From positions 26,701,643 to 26,765,642 of the forward strand of contig NC_064761.1 in the NCBI RefSeq assembly GCF_011397635.1: DNA of 64,000 bases, read 5' to 3'. Position 1 is the first letter of the stretch. Each line of letters opens with the position of its first letter. The notes beneath the pieces are model-generated. The model worked only from the letters and a program-made list of their open reading frames with translations, was not told the DNA's origin and did no database searches. Both the position numbers and the translations under genes were made by a program. Of this stretch, positions 11,204 to 26,200 are shown piece after piece. The DNA is from Epinephelus fuscoguttatus. Lineage: Eukaryota > Chordata > Actinopteri > Perciformes > Serranidae.

Positions 11204-14200
11204 CTGCAACACAGAAACAAGAGAGTGTCAGGGAACTGAGAGAGCGAAGGACAGGATGGGAAGAAGAGAACAAGCTTGTCAGGCGAGGTGATCAGCAGGT
11301 GTGAAGCATTAGCAGGCAGAGAGGATATCAGCGGTGGTCAAGGCCAGTCAGATAAGGAGTGCCACATGATCACATCTCCATATGGTCTCAGGCTCTTTGA
11401 TCCTATTTACTTGTGAGGGCTGCTGGTTACACAAGCTGAGTGGAAGATCTGTTCTCCGCAAATACACCTGGACTTCATTAGAAGAGAGCAGCGGAGGAAG
11501 TATTCAGATCCTTAACTGCTGTAAAAGTACTAATACCACACTGTAAAAATACTCTATTACAAGTTAAAGTCCTGCATTGAAAATGATAAGTAAAATTATG
11601 TCAGCATAATCAGGAAAATGTACTTAAAGTATTACAAGTAAAAGTACTCAATGCCAAAAATATACATATCTTAAGACTATTATAAGGCTTCTCATGCATC
11701 AGTGTAGAAGCAGGATTTTACTGTTGTAGTTGGTTGAGGTGAATCTCATCTTAACTAATTTGTGACTGCGACTAATTTTTATTTTTATTATGCATTAATC
11801 TGATCTTATTAGTTTATAGATTTTTTGGTTCACAAAAATTGTGAAAATAGTGATAAATGTTCACCATAATGACCCAGAGCCTCATGAGACACCTACACAA
11901 TGTTTGTTTTGCACAATTAACAGTCCACATTGGAAAGTTATATAAACATAATTAAAATTATTACACTACCTGGAAGGAAAAGCAGCAAATCTTCACATTT
12001 TTGAAGGTTAAATGCATGGAATATTTTTACATGATTTATTAAATGACTAAAACAATTATCAAATGCATCAATGTAGAAGCAAGATTTTACTGTTGTAGTT
12101 GTTCAAGGTGGAGCTCATGTTAACTAATTTGTGACTGCAACTAATTTATTATTTTCATTATGGATTAATCTGTTGATTATCTTTTCTATTAGTATATAGA
12201 TTTTTTTGGTTTGTAAGAATTGTGAAAATAATAAGTCATCACAATGACACCTATGTTTTGTGCAGTTAGCAGCCCATATTGTAAAGTTATTAAAATTTAA
12301 TTAAAATTGTTACAATAACTGGAGGGAAAAGCAGTAACTCTTCATATTTGTGAAGATGAAATGCTTGAAATATAGTTTCATGATGTTTTAAACAACAATC
12401 TTCAAATAGTTGCCAATAAATCCTCTGTTAATCGATTCATTGATTATGGAGTAAATGTTTTAGCTCTGCTTGTTGGGCATGTTAACCTAAAAAAGTAGCT
12501 AGTAGCTAAAGCTGCATGTCGATGAATTACAGTGAAATAAAAAAGTAGAATATCTCCCTCTGAAATGTAGCGAGGTACAAATAGAAAGTGGGATGAAAAG
12601 AAAAGACTCAAGTAAAGTACAAGAACGCCAAATCTGTGCTTAAGTACAGTACTTGAGTAAATGTACTTAGCTATATTTCTCCATTTAGAGAGGAGAATGT
12701 GAGTTAAATCTCTAGATTGTACCACGACAAAACAGCTTAGACAGTCTTATTTTTTTATGTAATTATTCCTAACTAAGAGAAATGTGAAAGGGATGTCGTC
12801 AGTTTCAGGGTCTTCAGAGTGTCAGCGGTCAAAGGGTAACACAATAATCAGCAGCAGATGATAGAGGTACACATGTCAGTCAGCAGATGGATCCATAACT
12901 TCAGATAAAGGTTCAAACAGATAGACTTCAGTTTCAGTCAAGTTTGCATTTTTTCTTGCTTAAAGCTCGATGTGTTTAAAGTGCTGAGTGAGTGTTTTTG
13001 CATTAGAAGAGACCACCATTACGTAACACAATGGTTTGTCTGGAAGTAGAAACAGAGGACATTGACTTGTCTGTCCACTGGAGACAACAACTGACTACAA
13101 AAATGATAAAAATCCGCCATTTTAAATAATCATTAAATGAAAAAGAAAAGTGCTATGTGTACCATTTACCAACACAAACGAGTGATTGTATGTAAGCAGT
13201 GGTAATAGCATTAACACATGATTAAGAGTATTAAACACAGGGCGGTGGCACTGATAGGAGCTTTTATATCACACAGAATGTGGCTGACGAGAAACAAAAT
13301 TGCGTCAATGTGGTCTCTGTTTGTAAACAAGCATTCATTGTATTACATACATTTCAATAGTTTTAATGTCAATACACAGAGCCTATGCCGGCAAAATGAA
13401 TGATCATATTAGGCCATATTTATATTGAGAAATATTATTTTTTATAATTAGCCACACTAGCAGCTAACATTATTTTCATCAGGACTTCTTCAGTGATAGC
13501 TAGTAAATATTAGCATGCTAACATGCCAAACTAAATGGTGAGCATGGCAAATATTATTCCTGCTAAACCATGTTAGCATGCTAATGTTAGCATTTAGTAT
13601 TTCAGAGTGGTACAGTCTCACAGAGCTGCTGGCGTGGATCTGTTTTCTTAGGATATTGAATTACACCTGGCTGAGTGTTAACATGTATCTTCTCAAATAA
13701 TTTAAATAAACTTTAAAATGTGTTAATTTCTAAAATATTTATTGTGTTATAGCTTAGATCTCTGTCTCATAACATTAGATCAGCCATTAGAATTAAAATT
13801 GGTGCAAAAACCTACACAGGCCTCCTCTTTACAGTGTTCCATGTCTCCATAATGACCTGTCTCAAAACTAATGATTTATTGATGTGGAAATTCTACAAAT
13901 AGCAACGTAAACCACTGGTTTGGTTTCAAACTCAACATTTACAGTGAAAACCTGCCAGCAGTTGGCTGGTGGTATTTTTCCACCCTGAGCCGAGGTCTCT
14001 CAGTCAGATTAAACAAACCAGTGCAGAGCCTGTTCAAAACGTGCCTGTTCAGAGCGGCCGATTGCTCGGCCTCCGGTATTGCTGCTTTCAGCTTTCCTGA
14101 GAACTGCTTATCTAAACAACTTTACCCTTGACACTGCGCTTCCTTCGGAATATATGCGTCATTTGCTAACAGCTAACTATTTGGAACCAGGCTATTTCTG

Positions 14201-17200
14201 GGAACAAAGGCATTCAGTCCAAAAGCTAGGTTGCTAATACTTGAAATGTCTCTGTGCCTTCATCTGTGACGGACAGAGAGCTGCACCCAGCATGCCATTT
14301 GGCGGTGTAACAATTAATAGGGGTCTCCATGAACTACACAGTGTACATGACGCACTACTAATAAATATGTCCTGCAGATCTCAAGAGCTCACACTCGACA
14401 CTGCACTTCCTTGAGTCCTCAGCAATACACCTCACAATTGTGCAGCCCAAGATTAAATGACAAACGGACAGACAGACAGACAGGCGGCGACTGCTTCCAT
14501 TTCAGTTAGATGACAGGGTCTGTAGGTGTTAGCTCACCCCTCAGCAGCATTGTGATGTCCAGCATCATCATCGTTGTTTTCTGCCTGAGGTTCTTTGAGC
14601 AGGCTGGCTGCCGCCTTGCCGCCGTCCTCGTCCTCGTACTCTCTGACGTCGTTCACCTCCTTAACCTTTAGCACCTTCACTACGAAAACCACGATGAACT
14701 ACACAGAACAGGAAACACAAATAGGTCAGATTGTTGCGGCAGTTTGGACAAAACAAACATTGAACATGAATGCTTTCTGGGTTTGAGGTAATAAACCTGT
14801 GTGACCTCACCAAGAACCAGTAGATGTTCATGAGCAGCAGCGCCAGTAGGAGAGCATTGAAGAAGAAGTAGAAGGGAATGTTGGGGACGGACTGGAGGCT
14901 GGACACACATGTGGCGTACAGCACCTTGAGAGGGAACCAGTAGAGACGGAACCAGAACCTGGAAACACAAAAGAAACCAGAAATAGAAATTCATGTCCGT
15001 CCAATTAGAATCAGAGAGAGAAGAAATATGAAGCTGCATCAAGTGTGCGTGTCCTTTTGTGCATCTTTGTTGAGCCTCACCAGGTGATGCTGAAGCTGAC
15101 GGAGCCCATGTTGGACAGCACGTCGTTGAGTAGGTGATAGCCTCCTCCTCTGGACTTAAGGTAGATGTTGAGCTTTGTGAACTCCAGCTGGATGTCGTTG
15201 ATGTCGTGGAGGAACAACACCAGAATCCCTACGTTGTGGTATCTGAACAGCACAGAATGTATGGTAGAAGTCTGAGTAAGTTTCAGATTTGGGTGGTGCA
15301 AACTAGCAAACTGAGCACTGAAACTGTGTTAATCAACCTCAGTGACCAAAGTATCTTTCATCACACATATGACTCAGTGCATCTGTGCTCCGTCATGTGG
15401 CCTGATGTGGTAAAATGATATACACTGACATTTTACACTCAGTCAAAACCAGGTCAAAAGTACATGTTTTTAGGCAAAAACATCAAACTAGAATACGTAC
15501 CTGAAGGCGTAGGAGAAGATAATGAGTGCCAGTGTGATGATGTGGTGCACCACCATGACAGCGGAGTCCTTCCTCCACGCGTCCATGTAGACCGTAGCGT
15601 AAATGGAGTGGCCGTAGAAGCTGCCCTGGATCAGGTAGGCTATGGCGATGTCTGCAGGCACTGACATACCACTCTTCCAGTCTGGACAAACAGGAAGGAA
15701 ATGTGCAGAGAGGTTTAAGAGCACATTAAGGATGTCAGCTTTTAATTCAACTTACAAATCAAACGATGAATGACGGATATAACTGACAACATTTGTTTAG
15801 TACTTTTTGCATTAGAAGGCTTTTAAATCAGAAATACAAAGACTACAGCAGATACAAGCTTACTTGTTTAGTATTTATTCACATTTCTTTGTTTATTTGT
15901 TTGATAGCAATCACCAACATTTGCATATACAGATCTGAGGCCAAATGCAGATTAGAAATCAAAAATTTTGTATTACTAAAATAGTTATGCAGCCTTTGGC
16001 AGAGGTGCACACACTCTGAGAGCTTTCTCGTATCTGTTGTAATCATGTTGTTTCTTCCTGTTATCTGTTTTCTGTTGTTTCTAGTTGGGGGTCTCAGACT
16101 GTTGGCTCCTACACTTAAACAGAAGGAGGTGATTGTATCATGGAGTTAGAGACAGTTCATGCCAACAAACGTATTTACTTGAAGCTCACTGCTTATCAGT
16201 GCGAGCTCATGTGGAGGAGGCGCTTGTCAGTTAGTGTGTGTTGAGACAATACCACTCATTGTCTCACAAAACTATCAGAGATTGTGAATTAAAACCAGCG
16301 CTGAGTTTATCACAATATTATTGGTGATAATTTAATAGATATTGAAAGTCTTATTCACACAGGACTAGTATTACCAGGGGACCTCATGATTTTGAACAAA
16401 CAGAACTGATTCTGCCACAAGTTGTCACAGGTATCACGTCACCCATCTCATCATCTTTTGAGATTTCACTCTTGTGATGGATTTGAACTTGAGCCTCCTG
16501 CACCCAGAAAACTGTCAAAACTTTAATTTATAATTGCTAATGCAGACTCCATAATTCTCGAACGGAACGAGGCAGAAAGGAGACAAACTATGACCTAAAA
16601 TCACTGAGATGCAGATTGGTACAGGTGTAATATCATCACATGGTAATATGGTAATAATTAATAAATAATGAATAACTTGACCAATTATGGACATGGTAGA
16701 TTCACACAGGATAAAGATCACAGACAACCAGCACAGTTATTACAAATTAGAAGAGGACTCCACTTAACACTCATCGATTGTGAACAGGGTTTCAGTGTAC
16801 TCAGTTCCGCTTTTCTGCTGCTTTCAGTATACCGCTAAAATACAACAAATTGCTTGTTGAATAAAAAATAAATAAATAAAAATTCTTACCAACATTATTT
16901 TATTGGAAAAAAATGTACATTAAGCTGAACACAAAAGGCACCAATAAAAAAATGACAGTTGCATTTTAAAGGTCTAGTATGTGGGATTTAGTGACAACTA
17001 GTGGTGAAGCAGCAGAACTGAAACTTCTTGAATGTGCCAAGCATGTAGGAGAACTACGGTGGTCAATGAGAGAACATGAATGACTCTGTCTATATATATA
17101 TATATATATATATAAACAAACACAACACAACCATTCTTATTTTGAGGTGATTATAAATGGATGAAAACATAGTTATGAATACTATTTACCATTGCTGCTA

Positions 17201-20200
17201 ATTGATGCCCCTAAATCCTACATACTGGACCTTTAAAGTGCAGTTTTCTACTGAAACTGGATTTAAGAACTGTGTAATAACGCAGTCGTTCATGATGTGT
17301 TTACAGTATCATGTAAATTGACTTCTCGATGACTATTAAATAAAAGAATAAATAAATAAATAAATAAAACCTATATAATGTCCTGATTAAAACCAGGGAA
17401 TTTGGACACCATGTTAAGTGTGACTCAGCATCTGTATGTCCATTTTCTAACACATTTCAGATCACAAATGACTGTGGAGGCTGGAGAAATCATTTACATT
17501 TTTAAACAGCTAATCATATAATCTTTAAGGTGAATAAATCTGCATAAAACTAACGCAAAATGTGCCAATTATTCTTCTTCATTATTCTGTGTTTTAATGA
17601 AACAATACATTCTTGAGCAGATTTGCATGAGGATATCTTAAAATATTCCATTTTGCAATTAATTTATCACCTTTTACACTTTTAGTTTTCTCCAAACTCT
17701 AATTTAAAATAGTTGTTTTTAACTGACAGACACTTCTTTTTGGATACAAATACAGTATATCCAATCTGTCTAGATACTGAGCTATATACAGTGACCTCAC
17801 CAGATGTGAAGGGTCGGCTGGGGTAGTTAGTATGAGGAGGAGGCTTAGGGGATCAGGTTTAACCTCGGAGGAATTAGAGAGGGTTTCAAAAGTACCAGTA
17901 GGCAGGACAGGCCAACTGTACGTTAAGGCTGCTATGCTAAGCTCATGTCTCTCAAACCTATCAGATGTTGGACGGAAACTTTCTCCTCCGATGTTTGAGT
18001 AAGGTTTGTCTCTGGTGGGATGGGGTTACGTTCGGGCCGTGTGTAATGTTTATTGATTGGACCTTCCGTCATTAAACATTGAGGAGAAGGCTGCTAGATG
18101 GATCACAACAGAAGAGCTGCCAAGGGGAGGCATGGGAACTGGAGACTTTTTTTTTTCTCCCAGAGACTGAAGCTTTTTTCTTTCTCCTCTTTTCTCTTCA
18201 GAGTACAAACCCCTCTTTGCGTCTGACAATGTGTTACTTTGATTTCTCTTAATCCACCAAATAAACTCTTCTCTTTTCAGCTTCATAGCTCTCTCTGTCC
18301 CTCTCTCTTCCTCTCTCTGCTTACCTAACAGTCCAGGAACATTACAGTACACTGCTCCTGTACACATCTCAGGCTGACAGCAATTAGAGGTGATGCAGCT
18401 ATTAAAGATGAACCTGGCGCTGTCAACCAGCCTTTGCTAGCTCCACTCAGAGCGATGGAGTTTCGACCGGAGCCCTGACACCTCCGTGTGTAATGCAGGA
18501 GGCAGAGAGACTATTAAAGATGTCGCTGGATTATCAGTGGAGTCCTCATCTCACATATATCCTCCATTAGCGGTGATAGTCATCCATTAGGTGCAATTAT
18601 GCAGATAAGTGTTGGGGCAAAACTTAATGTATTCTGTCATAAAACTTTGCTCTATTTTGGATCATTGTTATTTCATTTCTGTCCTTTCCCCTTTTTTACT
18701 ATAAAATGAAGGGGTTTATGTAAGGGTGGGGGGAAAAAATGAATATCACAATATTTTGCATGGATATATTGTATTGATTCACAGACGCCAAGTATGGATT
18801 TTTTAATAACGTTGCAAATACAAATTAAACTTTTGGTGGCCTGCAAAAATAATAAAATCAATTGCTTTTTAGTCCACTAGATACATTTTACTGCAATAAA
18901 ATTGACTGAAATGAGATGAACGGTCAGAAAACTATATCCTGTGCTGTCGTTACGTTTTCCTTTAGCAGGGGTGTCAAACTCATTTTAGTTCAGGGGCCAC
19001 ATACAGCCCAATGTGATCTCAAGTGGGCCGGACCAGTAAAACCACTGCATAATAACCTATAAATATCAAGTCTGATATAGATTTATTTGTACAGAAGCTG
19101 CTGGTTGACAATATTTTGCGCAACGTTCAATATCTTTGAATATGACCACAGAAAATATTCATTGTTGTTTCAGAGAGCTGTATTCTGGTCAGAGTGAAAA
19201 AGCCATTAAGGCAGTATTTTACATGAAGTATAAGCTCACTGTTTAAACTGCTCCTGAACGCTCTCAGCCGTCACATGTGCATCAACACTAGGTGTGCAAA
19301 GTCATCTTGAGGGCCGGACTGGACCCTTTGGCGGGGCAGTTCTGCCCCCCAGGCCGTATGTTTGACAGCCCTGCTTTAAGGAAATAATTTGCAGTTGAGA
19401 AAAGGTACTAAACATCTTAAATCCCAATAATATTGTATCTTGTATCGTGACTTAAGTATCACAATGTCGTATCGTGGGGCCTCTGATGATTTCCACCGTT
19501 TTTTGTATCAATAACAGCTGATTGCTAACGATTGAATAACATGCAAGTGATCAATTCAAGGCTCAGCATGAACCACCAGGCTGCATATCCAGTATGCTCT
19601 GCTATAAATATCCTTCTATTTGAATACTCAAAGTGGCATTTTACCCCAACAGAGTCTCTATAGGATTAAGGCGTGCTGCCCGCTGTTTCATTAGATTAAA
19701 ATGACTTCAGTTCCTTGAGAGGTTCGCGAAGAAACTGCCTACGTTACTGTGCTGTTAGAGATGCTTTTTCTGAGGTCAGTGTTTATCTAATATGGACAGA
19801 CTTCAAATACTGAAAATGAATTAAAAGCAGTAAATTCAATTTCAATTCAAGTTACAAATATGTACTGATTAATTAATTAATTGATTAATTAGGCTCTTTT
19901 CTTGTAACATCTTGAGGAGCAGATTCAAGAGGACTAATGTCTAAACTGCTAAATAAATGACCCTAGATGACACTATGTGTTCACACTGTTGTGTTCCTTA
20001 CTGTAGAAGACAGAGGGCGGGTCATGGAAGAAGGAGTAGGAGGTGAAGAAGAGCAGGTAGGTGCTGTATGACCACGACATGGTGTAGAAGACCAGCTTCC
20101 ACGCGCTTTCCGGCATCTTGGCAGCATCTTTGGGCAGCAGCCTGCACCACTGTGCTAGAGGCTGCGGGGACAGAGCAGAGAGAGGAGGCACAGTCAGACA

Positions 20201-23200
20201 GAGGAGAGGAAGTCACACTCTGAATTAATTTAGCTGCTTCTTTTGAGAATGCGGCCAGGTGAGCTGCTGACAGGTCCTTTGGACGCAGTATCTGATTAAT
20301 TTAGAGGCTGTTCTTTTACAGGATTGTGACATTTATTACAAGGCTCTCGGTTCAATATGTGTGGTGAAGCAAACAATTCACCACACAGATTCTTTACAGT
20401 CTTTATTGCAATGTTGTGGCTTCTGGGCTGAAATCATTTGGTTGCTTTTGTTTTATTGTTCCAAGATGTAAACGCTGAGGAAAAAAAACATCCTGTTTCT
20501 TCGTAAGGACTTAAATATTTTGGCCAGTTGGACCACAGATGTTTTTAAAGGGGTTGTAATTGTTGCAGCAACCCTAGGCACATTTTTCTGAACTAATAAA
20601 CTCTGGCTGAAGAAAACAAATGGGCCTAAGTGGAAGCTACAAGGAAGACATGAAGAGGGCAGCGTACACTGTGTCTATGTAATAAACAGCTAGTAGTATC
20701 ACAAAGTATCACAAATGAATCACATGAACATTCAAGACAATGTAAACTAAACAAGTTGTGAAACTGGTGTGCACAAGTTCAAACTGATGGTATATCTTTG
20801 CAGTAGAGAAGCTAACTGAAGAATGACAACATCGTCTACACAAAAGAGGTATTTAAGAATAAGCATGATTGTTTATTCATCTATATGGTGGTTTATATTA
20901 AGATGCCGATAGAAAGTGTAAGGTGATCCTCTGTTGGCCCGTGGCCAGCACTACTGACAGTGTCAAGATGTTGTTTGGATGCTGGAGACAGAGCAGATGT
21001 TGTTTTTACATACACACATAACTAATATTACATTGACACTTGCACTCTCTTCCTTTCTGTATATCGCTCACAGCTGTGATTACATCACCACATATTGAGG
21101 GCCACATCCCCCCTATACTCACTATACTAAAAATGCTCTTTCCTCTCCGGTATATAGATGAAAAATGTATGTATTTAAAAAAGTGCTATTCTACAACAGG
21201 CAAACAAAAAATTATAATAAAAATTGCCATTAGCATAACTACTGGTTGTAGCATTACAGTGTTCTGCAGCTCTGTGTTGTTTGTCCAAGTGGTGTTGCCA
21301 TACCCCAGCAGTCTTTGTTACCTTATATCTGTCAGATAGTCCTCGTGAAGTCTGAGTAAAGTGTCAATCATTTATGTTAAGCTCCTGTGAGGAGGCTCCA
21401 CTTACTCACTCCTTCACCAGTCAGATGAAAAGTTCCTTTATTTATTAGTTTAGCTGAATATTTCCTTTTGGTTATGTGATGTGTTTATCATCTAAACTTA
21501 GATTCCAGTTTGGTTGATTTATAAATCAATATATTTAGGATGTTTTCATTCCAGTATTTGTTTTATTGTTTCCTGTTTGTTTTGATTTCTAATCATATTT
21601 TTTTTCCAAAGTCCACTTCCTGGTTGAGGACAAGGAAAATATGAAAGACTGTGACAGTGTTTAGGAGCCAGACGGGCACAGCAAATCACACTATAACCCA
21701 TCATGTCTTTGTTGTTTTAACTTTGACTGAAAAATCTTTCCACCATATTAAAAAAACACACATTACGTGATGTATATTGACATATTTATCTCAATATGTG
21801 CATTAGTTTTCCTTGTTATTGGTCTCCAAACAGATCATGGTTCCGTCTAGCATCTGCATCTCAGCCTCACTTGGACAGACCCATGATCTGTTCGGAGACA
21901 AATAACAAGACAAACAAACATGCATATTTAAATAAAAAAATCTCAGGATTTTCAGTCAAAGTTAAAACAGCAAAGATATGATGGATTATAGTGTGGTTTG
22001 AAGTGTCCACTCTATTGACTCCAGTAGAAATGACACCAAAGTCTGGCTCCTTGAATGCGTTCGCTGTCATGACCGGGACTAGGCTTCACCAGGATTTGGT
22101 CATATGGACTGTACCCAGTGGGACTTGTGGATGTGGAAGGATGTTGTAGAGTCATTGTACTTCAAGGCCTCAATAAAAAGACTGATTTATGTGACATCTA
22201 TTATAGCTTAAAATGTCTGTTTAATTTTACCTGTTCTAGTACTAGTCTGATCATTGAGTACCTTAAGTCCTTGTTTCAGTAATTTGGCCTTTTGTCTGTG
22301 GGCTAGGGACCCCTTCTCAGGCTCCAAGGAAGTTTGCCAGGCTTTGAGGCCAATTTCACATAGCGGCCAAACACTGGAATTACAACTTTGGAGCCCATCA
22401 CATGATTCCCACTGGGCTCAAAAGGGCCTTTTCTGATACTTACATTATGAAAGAGACGTCTGTAAATCAGGGGATAGATTTTTTTGACTTGTTTCACAGT
22501 TAGGATTTGATCCATTCGGTCCGATAACATAAGGAAGGTCTAGAAGAGATGCACAATTGAATCATTTTTTTCCCATTCAAGCTAGCAGAGCGCTAAACTT
22601 GAAGCAGCTGGCTCAACCATCTTAAGTCTCTAGTGCACCTGCTCTATGGGCCAAATGATGCAGAAGCAGAGCTGATCATCCGGGTAATTTTCATGGCGGC
22701 AGTTGAACCATTTTAGCTTCACTTCCACTACCCAACTTTGACAGGCCTGAACAGGGGTCCACCCCCAACACTGTATCTGGGTCTCTTAACACATCTATGC
22801 CTTTCCTTCATGTCAGTATGTATTTGTGTCTGCATTGATGATGTGTGTTTGATGTATATTGATGTTAAAAGACAGTAAAAAGCAGAGCTCTGAACCAAGT
22901 TACTGGACTGTTATGCTAATTTTGGTTCTCCAAACCTCTCAGAGCTGCTGGCTCACAACAGGGTCTGACATTCACACCCTAACAGATACATGTGTAATTT
23001 ATGCAGACAGTAGTAGCTTTCATTTGTTGCATAATCATATAGTATATTGTAGAGCTGTACTTGCTAATGATGGACTGTATGGTTTTTTTCCTGGAGGGGT
23101 GGGAGGACACCAGATCCCCCAGCAGATTTGGTTAACCCCAGTGTTGACTCAGTTGGTATGGCCTTGATTTCGTTCTCTTCCTGACACACACTTAGACACC

Positions 23201-26200
23201 ACCATCAATATGCTGCACTACATTACAACCATGTGACCTTCTGCCCACAGAAACACGTCTTTCACAAGTCTGCTTATGATTTGCTATGCAAGCAGAAATA
23301 CAGGAAGTCAGAGCAAAGGCTTCCTGATGCTGCCTGATAACATACAGACCCCACCCACTCACTAGTGGGGCCATGTTATCATCCTCCGTCTCCTCCCTAA
23401 TCATGCTGCCTCCACACTCCCACCTTTTACTCCTTTTAACACTCTTTCCCCAACCTCTGTCTGAGCTGTGGCAGCAGAAACTCTGAATCACAATCATGGA
23501 GGCACAAAGATGTGCAGAGTGACAGGGTAAAAAATGTAAGACAGGTACATTAGTGAGGCAGTAAAACAGGCAGGTGTTCAGTTTGCCTTTGCTGGACCAA
23601 GACAGGAAACCAAACCCAGCCCACAGCCTCACACACACACACACACACACAGAGACACACCACTTTGGAGGGCAATGAAATGGTGTAACAGGAGGCAGGA
23701 AAGTGAAAGTTGCCGGTGTCAGTGATACAGTACATCTCAGCCCGTTGTTACTAAGCAGCTAGTCTACAGGATATGATACGACAGGGCTCAGTGACCAAGT
23801 ACATGACAAATTAATGGAGGGAGAGCTGAATGTAAGCCATGTCTTCTAAGACAGTCACTTTCACAGAGGGTTCATAAAACTGTCTGATACTTTTCCTGCC
23901 TGCGTGACAAAAAAACATGACAGGACACTGTGTTATACGTCTTGTTTATCGCCTTACTTTCATTCTCTCCCTCTTTCTCTCTCTGTTTTTTCTTTGTTTT
24001 CTGTCCCTTTTCCTGCTGTTTTCTGGATTTGACGGCATCCTTGCTTCAAACGCGAGAGAGTCAAAACAAGACGGGGAAGGAAGCTGACAGGGCAACACTG
24101 ATGTGAGATAAAAACTGTAACAGCAACAGACTTTGTGGTCCTCAAGCCGTGACACACGAAGAAGAAGCAGACAGACAGATGCAGGGGAGCACATGATCCC
24201 GCCCGGGGCTGCTGATTGGTTCAGACGGTGGTGACATGTGGTGCGTGTTCGGTAAGTCATGACCGGAGCTCAGGACACTCACCACATTCTTTTAAGTCTT
24301 TCAGTACATCTGTAACAGTCCTGCTCTATCAGCCCTCCCATCCTCCCTCCCTTCCCCTCTCCTTCCCCTTTATTTCTCACTCTTGCAGCTCCCTCGCTCT
24401 TTCTCTCTCCACCCCTGTGTCTCCCCCCTGCCTGCGACATTTATTTATAGAAGCCAGCTGTCAGCACACAGCATACCCCCCCAGTCTTCCACCACATCAC
24501 CCCCTCCGATACACAAAAACACAAGCCTACGCACTCTCACAAAGGCGGAAACACACTAGTGGCTGGCACAAGTTACTGCAGACACCAGCCATGCCTCTGC
24601 ACCTCATACTTTACATGGTAACCACCACAACTGCTGTCTCACTGCTGATACATCTCTTACTAATGTCTCTACATCCACATCTGGTCTGTTTACCTCCGTA
24701 TTCTTCCGCCCACTCTGTCACTCTGCCCTATTTGCACCACTTTAGCACCAATTGTTATACCTTCCTTCCTCTGTGTCAGCGTTTGTGGCTACGTTTACAC
24801 TGCGACTGTACTCATACGTGTAGCGAGTTATGAAAGAGTTGAGTGTCAGCCGCATTTTACAACCAAAGTTGTGATGTGTAATCTTCGGTTTGGTAGTGAC
24901 AGACAATTTGGTGTATTCCTGCAGACTGTACTGTAATTGCACATGACAGCTTGAAGTCGGCAACATAATGGTCATGACATTTACGGTGCGGAAGTGTGTA
25001 CTCTGTTACCATGCTGGCTACAAGTCTGCTTTCTCTGAGTAGTGGAGGAAATTCAAACAAACCTGCTCTGACAACATTAGCACTGCATAAAAAACTGGTA
25101 CAGTAGATTGCTTCTTAACATGAATGCACAGTTGTACAGTTTACTCAGTGACTGCCTTGATGGAAAACAGAAATGACAATATTACAATAACTGTCATGAT
25201 AACTTTGCAGAGTTGTCAGACATTCCTCACACTAACATAAACAGCCATGCAGTCATTTGGGTGTCTGATAAGCTTTCAGACTCATGGATCTGTTACTCAA
25301 AATGGGCTTTTTGGATCACATTTCCTTCTCTAACCTGTACCTCTAGTAACACACCCCCACCAAAGCAGCCCCATGCATTTTTTAATGCAGCACTGTTCCT
25401 GGAATTTTACCCGGCGTGACTATAGAGCAAGAAGTCTCCTGATTACACCCAGTTTCAATGTTTAAACCCTTGCAATATCTGCCTCTGATAATACATAAAC
25501 CCCAAAACCCAAATATGTACAGAGCCTGTTACTAGGGCTGTGTATTGGAAAGAATCTGGTGATACAACAGGCACCATGATACAGGGATTATGATTCAATA
25601 TATTGCAATAGCAAGGTGAAATATTGCATTTTATTTTTTAAACTTATTTTAGGAAAACTGCTACAGTATAAAGAACACACCACCATATGCACAGTGTCTG
25701 AGTTTAAAGGGGACCTGTTGTGTTTTTTTTGTATTTTGTGTCTTATATAATGTTAGTGTCAGACGTTCATAATAAACGTGGCCGAGGTTTTAAATAATAA
25801 GGTATATGTACAAGTGTTTTCTACTGGCTTTCCAACGACTACATAGTGTGTGTCAGATTCTTTACATGGCACACTGCTGTATGTGTTAACAATACATAGC
25901 CTACACTGCTACATAAAGCTACATGCTAGCATCAGGGAAACATGTAAACTTTGTTGCCAGTATTGTACATTTCTCCCCTATATGGATAACATTCCTGCTG
26001 GAACATTTGGTTGTGTAGAAGCTTTAATTGGTGATTTTTCACGGTAAACCATGCTGCTATCCTCTGGCACAGTCATTCCTTAGTTGCAAGTACACTGCAA
26101 ACTAACGTACATGTAGCTACATGCTAACATCGGGGAAACGTAAACTTAGTTGCTGATGTTATAAAGTTCTCACTGAATTTTGGATCATATATCTGCTGGA

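Noticed and set aside
14680..15689. Alternative-frame ORFs over cers1 exons 3-6 on both strands
   Set aside because: These are shadows of the real cers1 exons, which are fixed by phase and similarity.
18966..19373. Perfect target duplication around the hAT-like copy
   Set aside because: The flanks TCCTTTAG and CTTTAAGG share only CTTTA when shifted, so a clean 8-bp duplication cannot be claimed.
23192..23735. 152-codon - strand frame and overlapping frame
   Set aside because: It begins in the CA microsatellite and shows no domain or conserved pattern.
24216..24833. Longest open frame of the window (205 codons, + strand)
   Set aside because: It is rich in Ser, Pro, Leu and His because the + strand is a pyrimidine-rich tract (CTCCCTCC, TCTCTCTCC). 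It has no domain and no convincing exon borders, and lies antisense inside cers1 intron 1.
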